A program made the translations under genes and the position numbers. A stretch of 64,000 bases of DNA from Erodium maritimum. Its lineage: Eukaryota; Streptophyta; Magnoliopsida; Geraniales; Geraniaceae. The DNA lies in contig OY997596.1 in assembly GCA_963921825.1 (NCBI GenBank), forward strand, positions 61,826,754 to 61,890,753. The letters are read 5' to 3'. The notes under the pieces were generated by a model. The model did not search any database. It saw only the letters and a program-made list of their open reading frames with translations, and was not told the origin of the DNA. Of this stretch, positions 12,522-24,240 are shown piece after piece (the stretch's first letter is position 1; each line of letters begins with the position of its first letter).

Positions 12522-12562
12522 GGTGTAATGGCTTTGTGATGAAGAATGTGATGAAAATGGAG

Positions 12563-12563
<1 letters not shown>

Positions 12564-12602
<39 letters not shown>

Positions 12603-12620
12603 GGGAGAGAGAGAGAGAGA
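12564..12620. repeat. (TA)n followed by (GA)n microsatellite
   Basis: (TA)~18 at 12564-12600 is followed by (GA)n at about 12605-12620. It lies 43-99 bp upstream of the xylanase start codon (transcribed leftward), so length variation could affect its promoter or leader. Confidence 0.9.
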
Positions 12621-12639
12621 ATGAGAAGGCATGCTCACA

Positions 12640-15600
12640 ACTCACAAGGGAACAGCAAGGTGTGTGAGAAGTAGCTCACGTGTTGTGTGAGAGAGGACAA
12701 AGAGAGGGACGTCTTGTGACTGAGATTTGAGCATGTATTCACATTGTTTTTGTATCTTTTTAAGTTTTGTTGCCATCAATAACAAATAACACGTCTTGAA
12801 GTTTTCTTTTTTGATAGGTAAAGATATATTATAGAAACTCGTCTTTAAGAGAACGAAAGATACAAATTATTGGCGAAGTTTGAATAAATTTACTGACTTG
12901 ATTAATTTCGATCGAAACAGATAATATTAAAGGACTGAACAGGTCTCAGGCTCAAACAAAACAATAGTTCCTAAATGGATTGAACTAGTATAAAGAAAAA
13001 ATGATTAATTACCTTTTGTACCCTTATGAATTAGTAACACACCTTTAGTACCCCAAAGTTTTATAACGTTCAATAAGAGTCCTTATGTTTTGGTAACACA
13101 CCTTTAGTACCCCTTATGAATTGGTCACAAATCATTTAATACCCCTTATGTATTGGTAACAGAACAATTACATGCCTTATGAATTGGTCACAAATCATCA
13201 AAATGGCATAACCTTGACCTAAATTTTGTTCAGTGCGTTACCAATACATAAAGGGTACTAAAGGTGTGTTACCAATACATAAGGGGTACTAAAAGTAATT
13301 AACCCAAGAAAAAACATTCCTACTAAAGGAACATTGACAATTCAACAAGGGTGAAAACCACGCAATCAGGACCTTATAACCAAATTTTACAATCATTAAG
13401 CATTTTTTAGAATATAAATGAGAATTTTATTGATAGTGCAACCATATAAAACGAGTACATATATGAGAAAAAATAAGAGGGTGAAACAAAGTTCTAAAGC
13501 GTAGTTTCTGGATGCTAACCCTATAATTAAAGTACCATACTAATGAAAGGAAGGAGAGTGCGAGGAGATCCTCAGGCTAATGGTTGCTTAATTGCAGATC
13601 ATAGTGGTCACAATAGTCATTTCCTGACTCAACCTGAAAATGTATGCGTTAACTGATAGGGAGCTTTTGAGAGGGTAATAGGAACATCGGGAGAACACCA
13701 GGAAAAGAGGTAGGCTTTGGGTTGAGATGACTCTGACCTTTGTAGGGCGGGGTGTGCGTCCCCAGACACATCATGTTGCTCGTCCTTAGACTCATTAGAC
13801 CTGGCGAGCCTGCGTAGCAGACCTCGCCCGATTTGTTTGGACCAATATGAGTTGTTATCATTGTTGCATGATGGCACCGCACTGTCGTCGTGTTTTCTCC
13901 GACCGCTACCGACTTGATCAGTCGTTGATTCCACTCTTCTCGAGCCCCATCGAGGGTGTCAGGTCCCAATCCAGCGGAAGGGGTTGGATCAGCCCAAAGG
14001 CCTCAAGGGACCGGTGTGCGTCCCAAACTGATCGTCGGACCCTGGGTCATGTATGTGATGAGTTTGGATCGGAGGCGACGAAGGAGGCAGCGGGGGTGGA
14101 GGTAGCAGTGGAGGAGGCGAGGGAGGTAACGAAGAATGCGAATGAGGAAGAGGAGGCGGTGAAGGAGACAGTGGATGATACGAGGGAGGTGGTGGCGGGG
14201 GAGCTGAGAAATAAGGCGAAGACAGCGATAAAAACGGAAACAGATGAGTTGGTGGCGGCCAGTTGATCACCAAAGGAGAAAAAGGACAAGGCTAATGACC
14301 ACAAACAATAGAATCGACAATGAATTGTATATGGGGACAAAATAGTTAGGGCAACAAACTCGACCGACAATGAGCTATAACCTTTGTTAGTAAAACTGAA
14401 CCAACTATGAGCCCTCGTTCATTTTTATCAGTAGATACAAATACGATATCAAACCGTTCACTACTCGATAAGTTTCTTAAGATCTTAGTCCAACAAAATT
14501 TAATGAAACATGAACCCCACTTACTCATGCCCGTGGATGTGAGAACATAATTGAACCGAAACTTTTACCGCACGCTATAAGGAGAGTTCCATGAATAAAA
14601 GTTGCCTCTTTTACTTGGTGTGTCGCATGAAGTTTTGGAACAACTTGGGTATGTCGAAATCGGCCTGCAAAGTTTCATACTAAATAAACTAAAAGAGTGG
14701 TCCTCTTGTTGGCCATGTGTTAGTGTTTTGGATGAAAAATTAAACATGAGTACTAAAATAAAATTAAGGAAAGTTTAGAATACTGAACTGACATATTTAA
14801 GATACTCTAAATGAATTAGTAAAAAAATTCAAGAATAAACTTATCATTATAATTTTTTTTATAACTAAAATGCAAATCATGACACTTATTTTGCAATTAC
14901 CACAAATGAAGACTACTGCTTGCTAAAAATAAACACATCGGATACTTTTTACGATTATCGCGCTGTTGCTCTATTCGGTTCCAATAACCCTAGTTGTACG
15001 AACCAATCATCGGTCATGTCACACTTTGTTATCTTTGTGGTTGCCTTAATATTGAGGGAACATTAATTTTTATACTTCATATCGAATGCAACACTTTTTT
15101 ATAATTCCATAGTTTCAGCCTCAAAAACCTTGCTTGGTTTCAATAACTTGCTCTTGTTGGTCATGTGTTAGTGTTTGTGGCTTTACCTTATTATCGAGGG
15201 AATGTTACGTTGTCGTTTTGTAGTATCTACAAATAGTAGAAGCCGACAACATTGCGGTGCTCCTACGTCTTAGGTTGTCTCATAGCTGCAACAACATGCA
15301 CTTTCTCTGCCAACTTTTGCAGGCCTGCCCATGCTCATGCTCGTGAGCCGGGGGGGACTAGGTAAGCACTATACTATGATAGAAAAATGTTCCGAATTCG
15401 ATAAAGAATCAATGTCGTTGATCAGATCGAGAAAAGTTCGGACGTTTCGTCGTTAAGACTTTGATTGTCCTTTCTCGACGGTTGACCGATAGATCTGGTC
15501 GTTGCCTTTTGTGGCGTGTACAAACACGATTCTTTATTATAGGGGTGTCCAAAATTGAACTATAATCCAATCCACCTGATCAATCCGACCCACCCGGCCC

Positions 15601-16860
15601 CAGTGGGTTTGAAGATGCATGGTTTCCAATGTTTTAGTTAAGGGTTGAGTAGTACTCCCCTTTTGATATCGTAAATTTTTTTGGGTCAACTTGAACTCAT
15701 CGTTTGACGTTTGTAATCTTTGAACCTTAAAGACAATTTTAATAAGGTATGACGTTTTTTCATCATTAAGAAATGGCCAAATTCAGAGCTTTAAGCATTC
15801 TTTGATCACTTTTTAATGTATTTCTGGTTAATGAAAAATATATTTAAAAATACGTATGCTATTACTTACCGTAAGTGTGATTAATTTTTGATAAATTTGG
15901 ATGGGTTGGTCCAACCATGTGGATTGGTCCATAATTTAGACATGCGGTTCAAAAGTCCCTTCTTGGTCCTAGGGTCGGGACTAGGTTAAATTTTTTTGGA
16001 CCTGATCACTCCGGCTCGATTCCAAATTTTGGCTACGGGGCGGGACCCCGGACCATGGACGTCCTTTGTTCGTCTACTTTATCGGCGGATCAAACGTCAA
16101 TAATCCTGGTCGAACGTCCTATGTTCGTGGTTCAAGCCAAAAACTCTGGTGCACTAAATTCTCCCCCAACAAGGGTCTCAGTGTGATACTATTTCGCAGT
16201 TCCCAGGGTCCTTCAGAGAGTTTGATTACTACCTAAGAAAGTTAGATTGTTGTAGGGCGTTTAGTTTGGACTTTAGGCGATGTGTCGTAATTTTGTTAAC
16301 GATGTCTGTACTTGTTTCGGGGATATCATTCCGTGAGTTGAGATCAATTTATCGTACTGATCGTTGTTGAGTCTCCTAAAGACGGATGGTGAATATAACG
16401 TTTGTGCCATGTAAGGTCCCGTTTTACCCATAAAACTTGTTTATTTTTAAAAAAGATTTAGAATGAGGTAACAAAAGTAGTTGGGCTTTTATAGTCTCAA
16501 AACCCATATTGAAAACCAGAATCGAAGATTGGAACATAAATGGGCACTCCCACCTCATAGTCCACGAAAAGCCCATATATCTTCACGTGTCCACGAACAA
16601 GGCAGAGCCTTGGTTTATTTGTGATTATTTTTATAATAATAACAACAATAATTCGATAAAATAAATCATTTTAATACTGTTAAACAATTACATAATCAGA
16701 GCACAAACTCTCCATTTTGCAGCGCCTACAACGGAGAATTGCCCGCAAATTTACAGATCCTCTCTGTGTCCACTGACAGGCCCAGCAAGCAATTTCTGTC
16801 GAGATTCAGAGGTTCTGTAATGGTGGACTAAGAAATTGGGCATTTCTTATAATTGAACAG
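12640..16860. other. Intergenic DNA between xylanase and cyclophilin
   Basis: No gene recognised. It holds one inverted-repeat element (13.0-13.3 kb). A GC-richer patch at 13.6-14.3 kb has acidic/low-complexity frames that resemble no family. Near 13787 a ~55-bp stretch (CTCATTAGACCTGGCG) recurs near 35503. At 15.54-16.06 kb a CCAATCC/CCCGG-rich stretch has possibly inverted borders. Several AGCCCA/GGGCT words at 16.49-16.58 kb may belong to the cyclophilin promoter. Confidence 0.5.
13002..13304. mobile_element. Inverted-repeat MITE-like element
   Basis: The left end GATTAATTACCTTTTGTACC is the inverse of the right end GGTACTAAAAGTAATTAACC. Inner words TTAGTAACACACCTTTAGTA and ACTAAAGGTGTGTTACCAAT are also inverted. 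It has no coding capacity. A one-armed relative lies at 21741-21895. Confidence 0.75.
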
Positions 16861-16867
16861 ATAAGGA

Positions 16868-16896
16868 GGGAGAGAGAGAGAGTGTGTGTGTGTGTA
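16868..16896. repeat. (GA)n(TG)n microsatellite in cyclophilin leader
   Basis: GA repeats pass into TG repeats and end about 8 bp before the start codon at 16904. Confidence 0.85.
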
Positions 16897-16903
16897 GGAG
16901 ACG

Positions 16904-19900
16904 ATGGGTCCAGATATGTCGATTTTGGTTCGACCGCGATACGTCTTCGTCTTCCTCGCCGTCGCTGGTTTCATGGTCTTCGTTTTCTATGGCTCGAACG
17001 AGGTAAAACTCTATTGCTTTCACGATTAAGACTGTGCACGGATCTGTGAAATTTTTGTTCTGGGTTTGGATTTTTTGGTGATTTGGTTTATGGGTTTGGT
17101 TCGATTTGGGTTCTCGTGATCTGGGTTTGAGTGTTTTGATGTGGGTTTGGTTCAGAACTCTGAGGTTGTTTATGAACATTTGCAGATACTGTTGAAGAAT
17201 TGCATTCTGTGTAGTAATGCCAGCTGAATTTTGGAGAAATGTTTTGTGTGTGTTCTTATTGTTTGATTGATTTGGTGATATTAATGTCTCTTGCTGCTTT
17301 TTTCATTAGAGAAATTGTTGCTGTGATTCAAACAAATGAGCAGGTTCAAGCTAAGTTTGTTTTGAAATGTTAAGTGCTTTGATTTGAGATATTGATCTTT
17401 ATCACTCTTTGGAAGCATTTTACTTGTTAGACTAGGGGATAGTTGGAAGAAAGTACACTGAGGTGTTCGCTTTTTGCAAGTTGTAGCCCGCTTTTTTTGA
17501 TGATTGCAAGTTGTAGCCAAGGTTTCCGGGCATTTGTAGATTACATAGATACAATGTATGTTGTTCATCAAATATTCAAATTGCCTTTCAATTGCATTAT
17601 GTCTGAAGGAAAGTATGTTGGCTTGTTTGGCTAACATAGATGCATTATTCCAATCCTTCTAGGTTTGGTACTTATATTTCTCTAGCTTCATAAAAGAGTG
17701 GAGTTTTGTTTTGTTTTAGTTGAGGTAACTTCCCTAACACATCCTCGGCGATCTTTGATTCTCAAAAACACACTGTATATGTGAGTTTTTTTATCAGTAA
17801 CACACTGAAAAGGTGACAGTGTGTTCCCGATAGAACCATCACCTATTCAGTGTTAATTTGTGGGGTTTTGATGAATAACACAAGATGACAGTGTGTTACT
17901 GATAACGCTTCACCTATAGGGGTTCCTAAAACTCGAAGGTCGTCGAGAGGTGGTGTAAATAGCATTCTCGCTTTAATTTATGCTTTTTACTTGACTGAGG
18001 TTTGATTCATTGGGTGAAAGTGATTGCCATCTTAAGGACAAACCATTACCTTTTTATCTGATGTGTACGTGACTCAGTTTATATCCTTCTAATTACTGTG
18101 TAGGTAGAAGAGAAGGTGGAAACGACACCTGAAATCACCCACAGAGTGTTTCTGGACATCGATATCGAAGATCAACGCTTAGGTACAGGTTTCATGTCTT
18201 CAATATCACATGAAGCGTAACACGCTTCTTTTCCTCTATAAAAACTTTCCACGCTGTCTCAAATACTCATTTCGAATATATCCTCTGAATTGGATGATAG
18301 GAATAATTGCAAAAAAGTACCTTAGGTATTCATTTTTTGCAACCTGTAGCCCTCTTTGATAATTGCAAAAAAAGTACCCTGAACTTGTCTTTTTGTTGCA
18401 ATTTGTATAATTTTGATGATTTTACCCTTACAATTTAGATTTAAAAAATAATAAGTAAAAAAACAAAAAATCCAAATTTTCACATCTCTTACTTTCCTTC
18501 CTCTGTGTATTGTACAAAGAGTAAGAAATTTAAGGGATTTGCAAATTCGGATTTATGTTCTTTAATTCTTCTTTTCTAAAATTTGTATTTTCGAAGATAA
18601 AATCATCTTTTTGAAATATATTTATACAAAGTGCAACAAAAGACAAGTTCATGACACTTTTTTACAATTATCAAAGAAGAGGACTACAAGTTGCAATAAG
18701 TGAATACCACATAGTACTCTTTTGCAATTGGAATTAATCTTCATGTCAATTATAAGTACTTTAACTTGTGAAAACCTCCGCCATTTATACCAATGCATTT
18801 TTTTTATGGAACTGAGGAAGACACTCTTTGTTGTTGCTTCCCTACCACCTCTTTTTATTAACTATCGACATGCCTTTGTCTCTATGTGCTGCAGGTAGAA
18901 TTGTGATTGGACTATACGGCGAGGTTGTACCCAAAACTGTTGGTACGTCTTTGATCATTTTTGCAAGTATACTGGGGTAATTACAGTTCACAAGATAGTG
19001 AACTGTAATTACAACTCAGCTAGTGCGAAATTTCATATGTTGTCATCTTGCCTCAACATTATAAATATCTAATTTTTTTATTTTATTTTTCATCGCAGAA
19101 AATTTTAGAGCTTTGTGCACAGGTACGTGTCTTTATGTTTGGGAAAACTACATTAACATACCCATTTTGACCTTTCATTATCATAACACACCCTAGAGGT
19201 GAAACACCTCGATTACACACAAAATGTGATGGTTTTATCAGGAGCACACTGTCATCTTTTCGGATACAGTGTGTTCATGATAAAACCATCATCTTTTGTA
19301 AACCGGGGTGTTTACCGACCCACCTTTATGGTGAATTACATGTAATGAAAGGTCAAAGTAGAGGTGTTAGTGAAGTTGCCCCTTGTGTTATTATAGCTAC
19401 AAATGGAAGAGATCTTTTTATTCATTTTCTTGGTATTACTTAAATTACAGGGGAGAAAGGGAAGGGTGCAAGTGGGACACCACTTCATTATAAGGGAACA
19501 CCACTGCACCGTATAGTATCGGGCTTTGTGATTCAAGGCGGAGATATCGTCAATGGCGACGGAAAGGGTAGCGAATCTATATATGGCGGTGTCTTCCCCG
19601 ATGAGAATTTTAAGATAAAGCACTCTCACGCAGGTTTGGATTCGAACTGTTCTAGTCGGATTTGCTTTCTTAAAATCTACAGCCTGAAGCTCTATGTACC
19701 AAATTGTAATCCACGTTCTTGTTGCAGGTGTTGTCTCAATGGTCAATATGGGGCCCGATAGCAATGGGTCGCAGTTTTTTATCACCACGCTCAAGGCCAG
19801 CTGGTAAGTTATTTTATAGGGATAATTGCAAAAAAGTACCCTGTTCTATTCATTTTTTGCAACCTGTAGCCCTATTCTATGATGATTGTAAAAAAGTACA

Positions 19901-20739
19901 TGGTATAATAGGTCCCAGTTATAACTCCTAGAATATAAACTAGGAACATATCGTAGTCCTTAGAAAGTCAAGATGCAAGACTCAAATTAATCATTAATAA
20001 CATGACTTGTAAATAGGCAGAACTTTAAATTATTTTTAGGGCTAGTTGCTAAAAACTATATTATGTATTGTCCACTTGCGAAAAACTACATTATGTATTG
20101 TCCACGCACGCTTTTAAACTACACTACACTATCTTTTGACCACGGTCGTTTAGGGACGTGGACAACAATACATAATGTAGTTTTTTTGCACGTGGACAAC
20201 AATACATAATGTAGTTTAAAGCGTGGACAATACATAATGTAGTTTTTAGCAATTAACCCTTATTTTTATATATTTATTTTATAACCAAACCCCTCTTAAA
20301 AATCACGAGCCATTGGATCCACTAATTCAAAGGCCCAAATTAGTTCCTAGTTTGTATCTTAAGAGGGGTTTGTACACAAGTGTGCCCCTATATATTAATT
20401 TGTTTTTTACAACCTTGCATACTATCAGCTGTGATCTTAAAGTCTAGGTGTTGAGATCACGGTTCATCTTGAATTGCTAATTTGAGTATTGTATCAGTTT
20501 CTTTTTATTTCGCTTGACTTATATTATATCGATTAGATTGATTAATATGACTGATGTGCATTTGAACTTTTCTAAGGTTGGACGGAGAGCATGTCGTATT
20601 AGGCAAGGTGATTCAAGGCATGGACAATGTATATGCAATCGAGGGGGGAGCTGGAACCTATAACGGGAAGCCCAGAAAGAAGGTCACCATTGCCGACTCT
20701 GGGGAGATACCGAAGAACGAATGGGGAGACGAGCGATGA
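16904..20739 (+). CDS. CYP21-1: Membrane-anchored cyclophilin, peptidyl-prolyl isomerase (CYP21-1-like)
   Basis: Seven exons: 16904-17002, 18104-18182, 18895-18942, 19099-19122, 19451-19633, 19728-19803, 20577-20739. All introns are GT-AG with consistent phases, giving 223 residues. Residues 13-30 are a hydrophobic signal anchor, so the enzyme probably sits in the secretory pathway with its catalytic domain in the lumen. The cyclophilin domain runs from about residue 43 to 215. It keeps the catalytic neighbourhood ([15 protein letters not shown] with Arg, Phe and Gln; [19 protein letters not shown] with the Trp and His used by cyclosporin-sensitive members). The C-terminus [16 protein letters not shown] matches the Arabidopsis CYP21-1 type. 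Exon 4 is only 24 nt (most of NFRALCTG). The start was chosen because it gives the anchor and follows a (GA)n(TG)n leader. The introns hold several hairpin elements, yet the coding frame is intact. Confidence 0.94.
17740..17955. repeat. Hairpin-prone element in cyclophilin intron 1
   Basis: It contains GACAGTGTGTTCCCGATAGA and GACAGTGTGTTACTGATAAC, words shared with the element at 19143-19382. The borders are not clear. It is probably a decayed member of the same non-autonomous family. Confidence 0.45.
18302..18729. mobile_element. MITE-like element with ~100-bp inverted ends in cyclophilin intron 2
   Basis: The left arm (AATTGCAAAAAAGTACCTTA, TTTTTTGCAACCTGTAGCCC, TTGATAATTGCAAAAAAAGT) is mirrored by the right arm (TTTACAATTATCAAAGAAGA, GACTACAAGTTGCAATAAGT, GTACTCTTTTGCAATT). 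The interior is AT-rich and non-coding. Single-arm relatives lie at 17440-17520 and 19818-19897. Confidence 0.8.
19143..19382. mobile_element. MITE-like hairpin element in cyclophilin intron 4
   Basis: The left arm ACATACCCATTTTGACCTTT is mirrored by the right arm AAAGGTCAAAGTAGAGGTGT. The centre has GATGGTTTTATCAGGAGCAC mirrored by GATAAAACCATC. No open frame. Confidence 0.75.
19818..19897. repeat. Solo arm of the intron-2 MITE family in cyclophilin intron 6
   Basis: ATAATTGCAAAAAAGTACCC and TTTTTTGCAACCTGTAGCCC match the left arm of the 18302-18729 element. The right arm is absent. Confidence 0.7.
20038..20260. mobile_element. 223-bp inverted-repeat element with TATTTTT target duplication in cyclophilin intron 6
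   Basis: The left end AGGGCTAGTTGCTAAAAACT is mirrored by AGTTTTTAGCAATTAACCCT. The inner unit ACATTATGTATTGTCCAC recurs in both orientations, five times in all. TATTTTT directly precedes the element (20031-20037) and directly follows it (20261-20267). It is non-coding. Confidence 0.8.
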
Positions 20740-23700
20740 ATCTTCTCTCTAGATTAGCAGTTTTAGCGTAAATTTCTGGGTTTTTTTTCCTGAGTTTCCT
20801 AGGTAATTCGATCGATTCACATGTTGTGTTGTTGTGCCCTTTGTATCATGTCCATGAATTTTACTTGTTCTTAGGCTTATTGAAGATATTGTAGTACAAA
20901 CACTAGTTTAGTGTTTCAATCTTTAATTTTAATGATAATATGCAATTTAACAAAAATTGAGTGGGGAGCAACTAGGAAATTAAAGGAGTATTATCAAATA
21001 ATTTCAAAAAAATTGATTGATATACATTGAATTTATAATTGTTGAAAGATTACTGTCATGACTGATCAAGTGTTAGAATATTACTATAATTGGGTTTTTA
21101 ACTATCAGTATGAACATTTAGTTGAGTTGTTCTTTAATATGGTATCAGGCTTATTCGTGAGGACGCGTATTAGGATATAACTATAATTAGGCTTTCAACT
21201 ATCAGCTTGAGCTTTTAGTTGAGTTGGTCCTCTAATAGCAAGAAGCAACGATAATTTTGTTCCCTTCTAGATTCGGTGTTCACGTGCCACGCATCCATCG
21301 ACTGCTAAGTCTTCAGCGTCTCTGTCAATGTCGTCCTTCTGTAGTTGTCCTCGATATCGGCATCATTCCAAACTAGGAATCGACAACGCGGATTTTGTGT
21401 CAACTGTGGATGCTCTAAGATTTGATCATTGAGTTCAAGACAGCCCTTTGCTTTTGTTTACTTGTTGGTGTCGGATCTGAATTACATAATTGAGACTTAT
21501 GTGATAAGATCATAGAATTAGCAAGGACGTGTGTTGATAAGAACCGAAGTTCCATCACTTTAGCTGAAGTAAGGACATAATGAAGAGACATAGTTTCAGA
21601 CACCCTTTTAGGACAACGAAGCTAAGCCACTGAATCGAACCCGAGTCTGTCCAACCTTATTCATGTTGTCCGAACCTGGGCAAGCACTTATTAGTAGGGT
21701 TGTAACTGCTACTTATAGAAGAAAAAGTTTGAAATTATTTTAGGGTTAATTATCTTTAGTATCCCTTATGTATTGGTAACATACATTTAGTATCTCATAT
21801 GTATTAGTAATGTATTGGACAAAATTTTATTTAAGTTTAAGCTATTTTGATGATATGTGACCAATCCATAAGGTATGTAATTGTTTTGTTACTAATCCCT
21901 ATGCACTCTCCAAGATTTGGGTTGCGACAGACCGCCACCCTCCAACTAATGTCAGACATCTTGACTAAGACCCAAAACCTCCTTGGGAGTGGAAGCACAC
22001 GAGTCCTGAACAGCCGGACACAATGACAAATGAGGGTTTGGCTAGCGTGGGACCACCAACTATAAATCCGGACATCCTGACTAACCACGATCGGTTATGT
22101 CTGGACCCAATCGAAGAACTACGAGAACCCGACTAAGTATCCAATTAAGGGACAATTCTCCTTTGGGTCATCGGCAGGTAACCCGCGACCCGTGAAGGCC
22201 AAGCAAGGGTTTTATCGGGCTCAAGCCCGATTGGGGAAGAGCAACAAACCAACAATTGCTACCAAGAAGGATCGGGTGTTGATGAAACCCACCTATGCTG
22301 CTGTTGAAGAGTTCTGGGAGGATCATGCGAGGCCTGGCAAAGAGTCTCGCCAGGATTCATGAGAACCCATTGTGGTTATGAAACGTTTGGGAGGTGGTGC
22401 GTCCCCCGCCACGTCTGACCTCGGTCAGTCGCACTCCTCCACCACTTACAATATTCCTCGCGCGTGTTTAGTGTACTCTTCTCAGAACCTATCAGATCCA
22501 CTCACCATAAGACCAACTTGCACATAGGTTTTTCAAAACAACACAAGTCGAGTCGTGGACAATTAACCCGAAACTTTTACTTTCTACGGATCAGCATAGG
22601 TCAGAGTCCTAATCAACACCGATTTTCATTTCTATTGGTCATCAAAATGGGAATGCCATCACTCTAACCCGACACTTCTAACAAACGAGTCATGCCAATC
22701 AGTCAATAAGGGCCACTTGTGGTTGATGTGCCCATGTCTCCTTGTACGCACCCACACTTGTTATTTTGATGGATTCTAGCACTTTGTCATGTCTCCTAAA
22801 CATTGTCTTCATCATCTTTACCCATTTCTCGATAACGTTTTGCAGATCCGATCTCTATTGATTTCGTTGGGACGTTGCAACATTTTTTTAAGGGTATTTT
22901 GGGATTGGGATGTGAAGGTCTTGGGCCAAAGTTTTGTGGTTTTGGGGATGTGGAAGGAGGAGATATCGATGTAACCAAGTTGCAAAAGAGGGACTTTAAT
23001 GGGTGAATTGTGATGAGTCTTTGATTTGGGCTTCTTTGCTTCTAAGCCAAGGAAGAGAGGTGTGGGTGTGAGTGATCCGAGATGGGACCATTGTTCTTGG
23101 TGCATTGTTTTTGGATGGATGTGCTTAGTTTATTGCACTTCACTTCGTTAATGCTTAGTTTATTGCACTTCACTTCGTTAAAAGAGAGAGGATTGATCGA
23201 GTCGGTTTTGGGTTTCCTCTGTCAGTCTGTGTTGAGAGGGATCGAATTTCATCAAGGAGTAATATAACATTGAATTAGTTCGACGAAGTTTTGTGTGGGA
23301 TGATTCTCTCATTCTAAATGTTGTGGTTGATTTTTTGTTTTGTTCTACCTTTTGGATATTTGTTGTTGAATTTTGTGTTGGTTTGTTGGTTTCTTTTCCA
23401 GCACCCACCTCATATTTTTTCACAATTTTTATGATAAATATGAGAAAATGTAACATTGTTAGAACTTGAACTCGGGTCTCAAAAAACACTTCAAGTGTTT
23501 GACCCAATTGGACAAACAAAATGTTGTTTCCTAATCACCTGCCCATTTGATGTCGAATAGTCATTTGATTTTCCAAATCAACAATGTTAGAAATGATATT
23601 TGAAAAATATGTTTTGTTTGTAACTAATACTCGATTTTTTTCGGTGTGGTATGTTTAGTTTTCATAAGACCGACGTTATTCAATTTTGAAACTACATATA

Positions 23701-24140
23701 TGAATTAGTTTGTTTTAGAGATTCTAACGATCAAGTCAAAATAAAGAGGGTTGAGTAAGTGACTTTTTGATCGAATGGTCATATTTGAACAAATCAATGG
23801 CAATCTAATATTACTTGATAAAGTTGATCGAGCTTTAAAAAATTTCGTTCATCAAAAACTGATTACAGAAATGAACTATGAGATACCTAATCCAAATCGA
23901 TCGTGACATAGTCAATCAAAATTTGTGACTTCTGAAGTTTCCCATTGATTCATAAATAGATAGTAAAAGAGGGGTCGGGTCGGGTCTAATGTTATCTTGG
24001 TCACGAAGAAGGTGGCACATACTAAAAGCAAATAGTATAATATAAGCAAAAGAGTAAAGAACCACCGATCATAGTACCATATACATCAATGCCATTACCG
24101 TAATATAACCCCAACCCCAGGGGCATTTTCGTCACCCAAA
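20740..24140. other. Intergenic DNA between cyclophilin and ADF
   Basis: No gene recognised. It contains the half element at 21741-21895 and a GC-richer stretch at 22.1-22.45 kb resembling retroelement leader sequence but without coding signatures. A 28-bp tandem duplication (ATGCTTAGTTTATTGCACTT) lies near 23118-23178. Confidence 0.5.
21741..21895. repeat. One-armed relative of the 13.0-kb inverted-repeat element
   Basis: GGGTTAATTATCTTTAGTAT, CCCTTATGTATTGGTAACAT and GATATGTGACCAATCCATAA match words of the 13002-13304 element. The mirrored arm is missing. Confidence 0.6.
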
Positions 24141-24144
24141 CCCT

Positions 24145-24151
24145 TATATAA
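24145..24151 (+). promoter_or_regulatory. TATA box of the ADF gene
   Basis: TATATAA lies 90 bp upstream of the start codon at 24241. A leader rich in CAACA/CCAACC follows. Confidence 0.65.
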
Positions 24152-24240
24152 CAACTCCACATTCATTGATCCACAACACACTATCTCTCAACTTTCAATA
24201 AACCCAAAACCAACAACACTCACAAAAACCAGCACCAACC

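Noticed and set aside
13847-14370. Acidic Glu/Val/Ala-rich frame and its antisense
   Set aside because: Low-complexity GAGG-rich DNA with openness on several frames; no conserved domain or gene structure.
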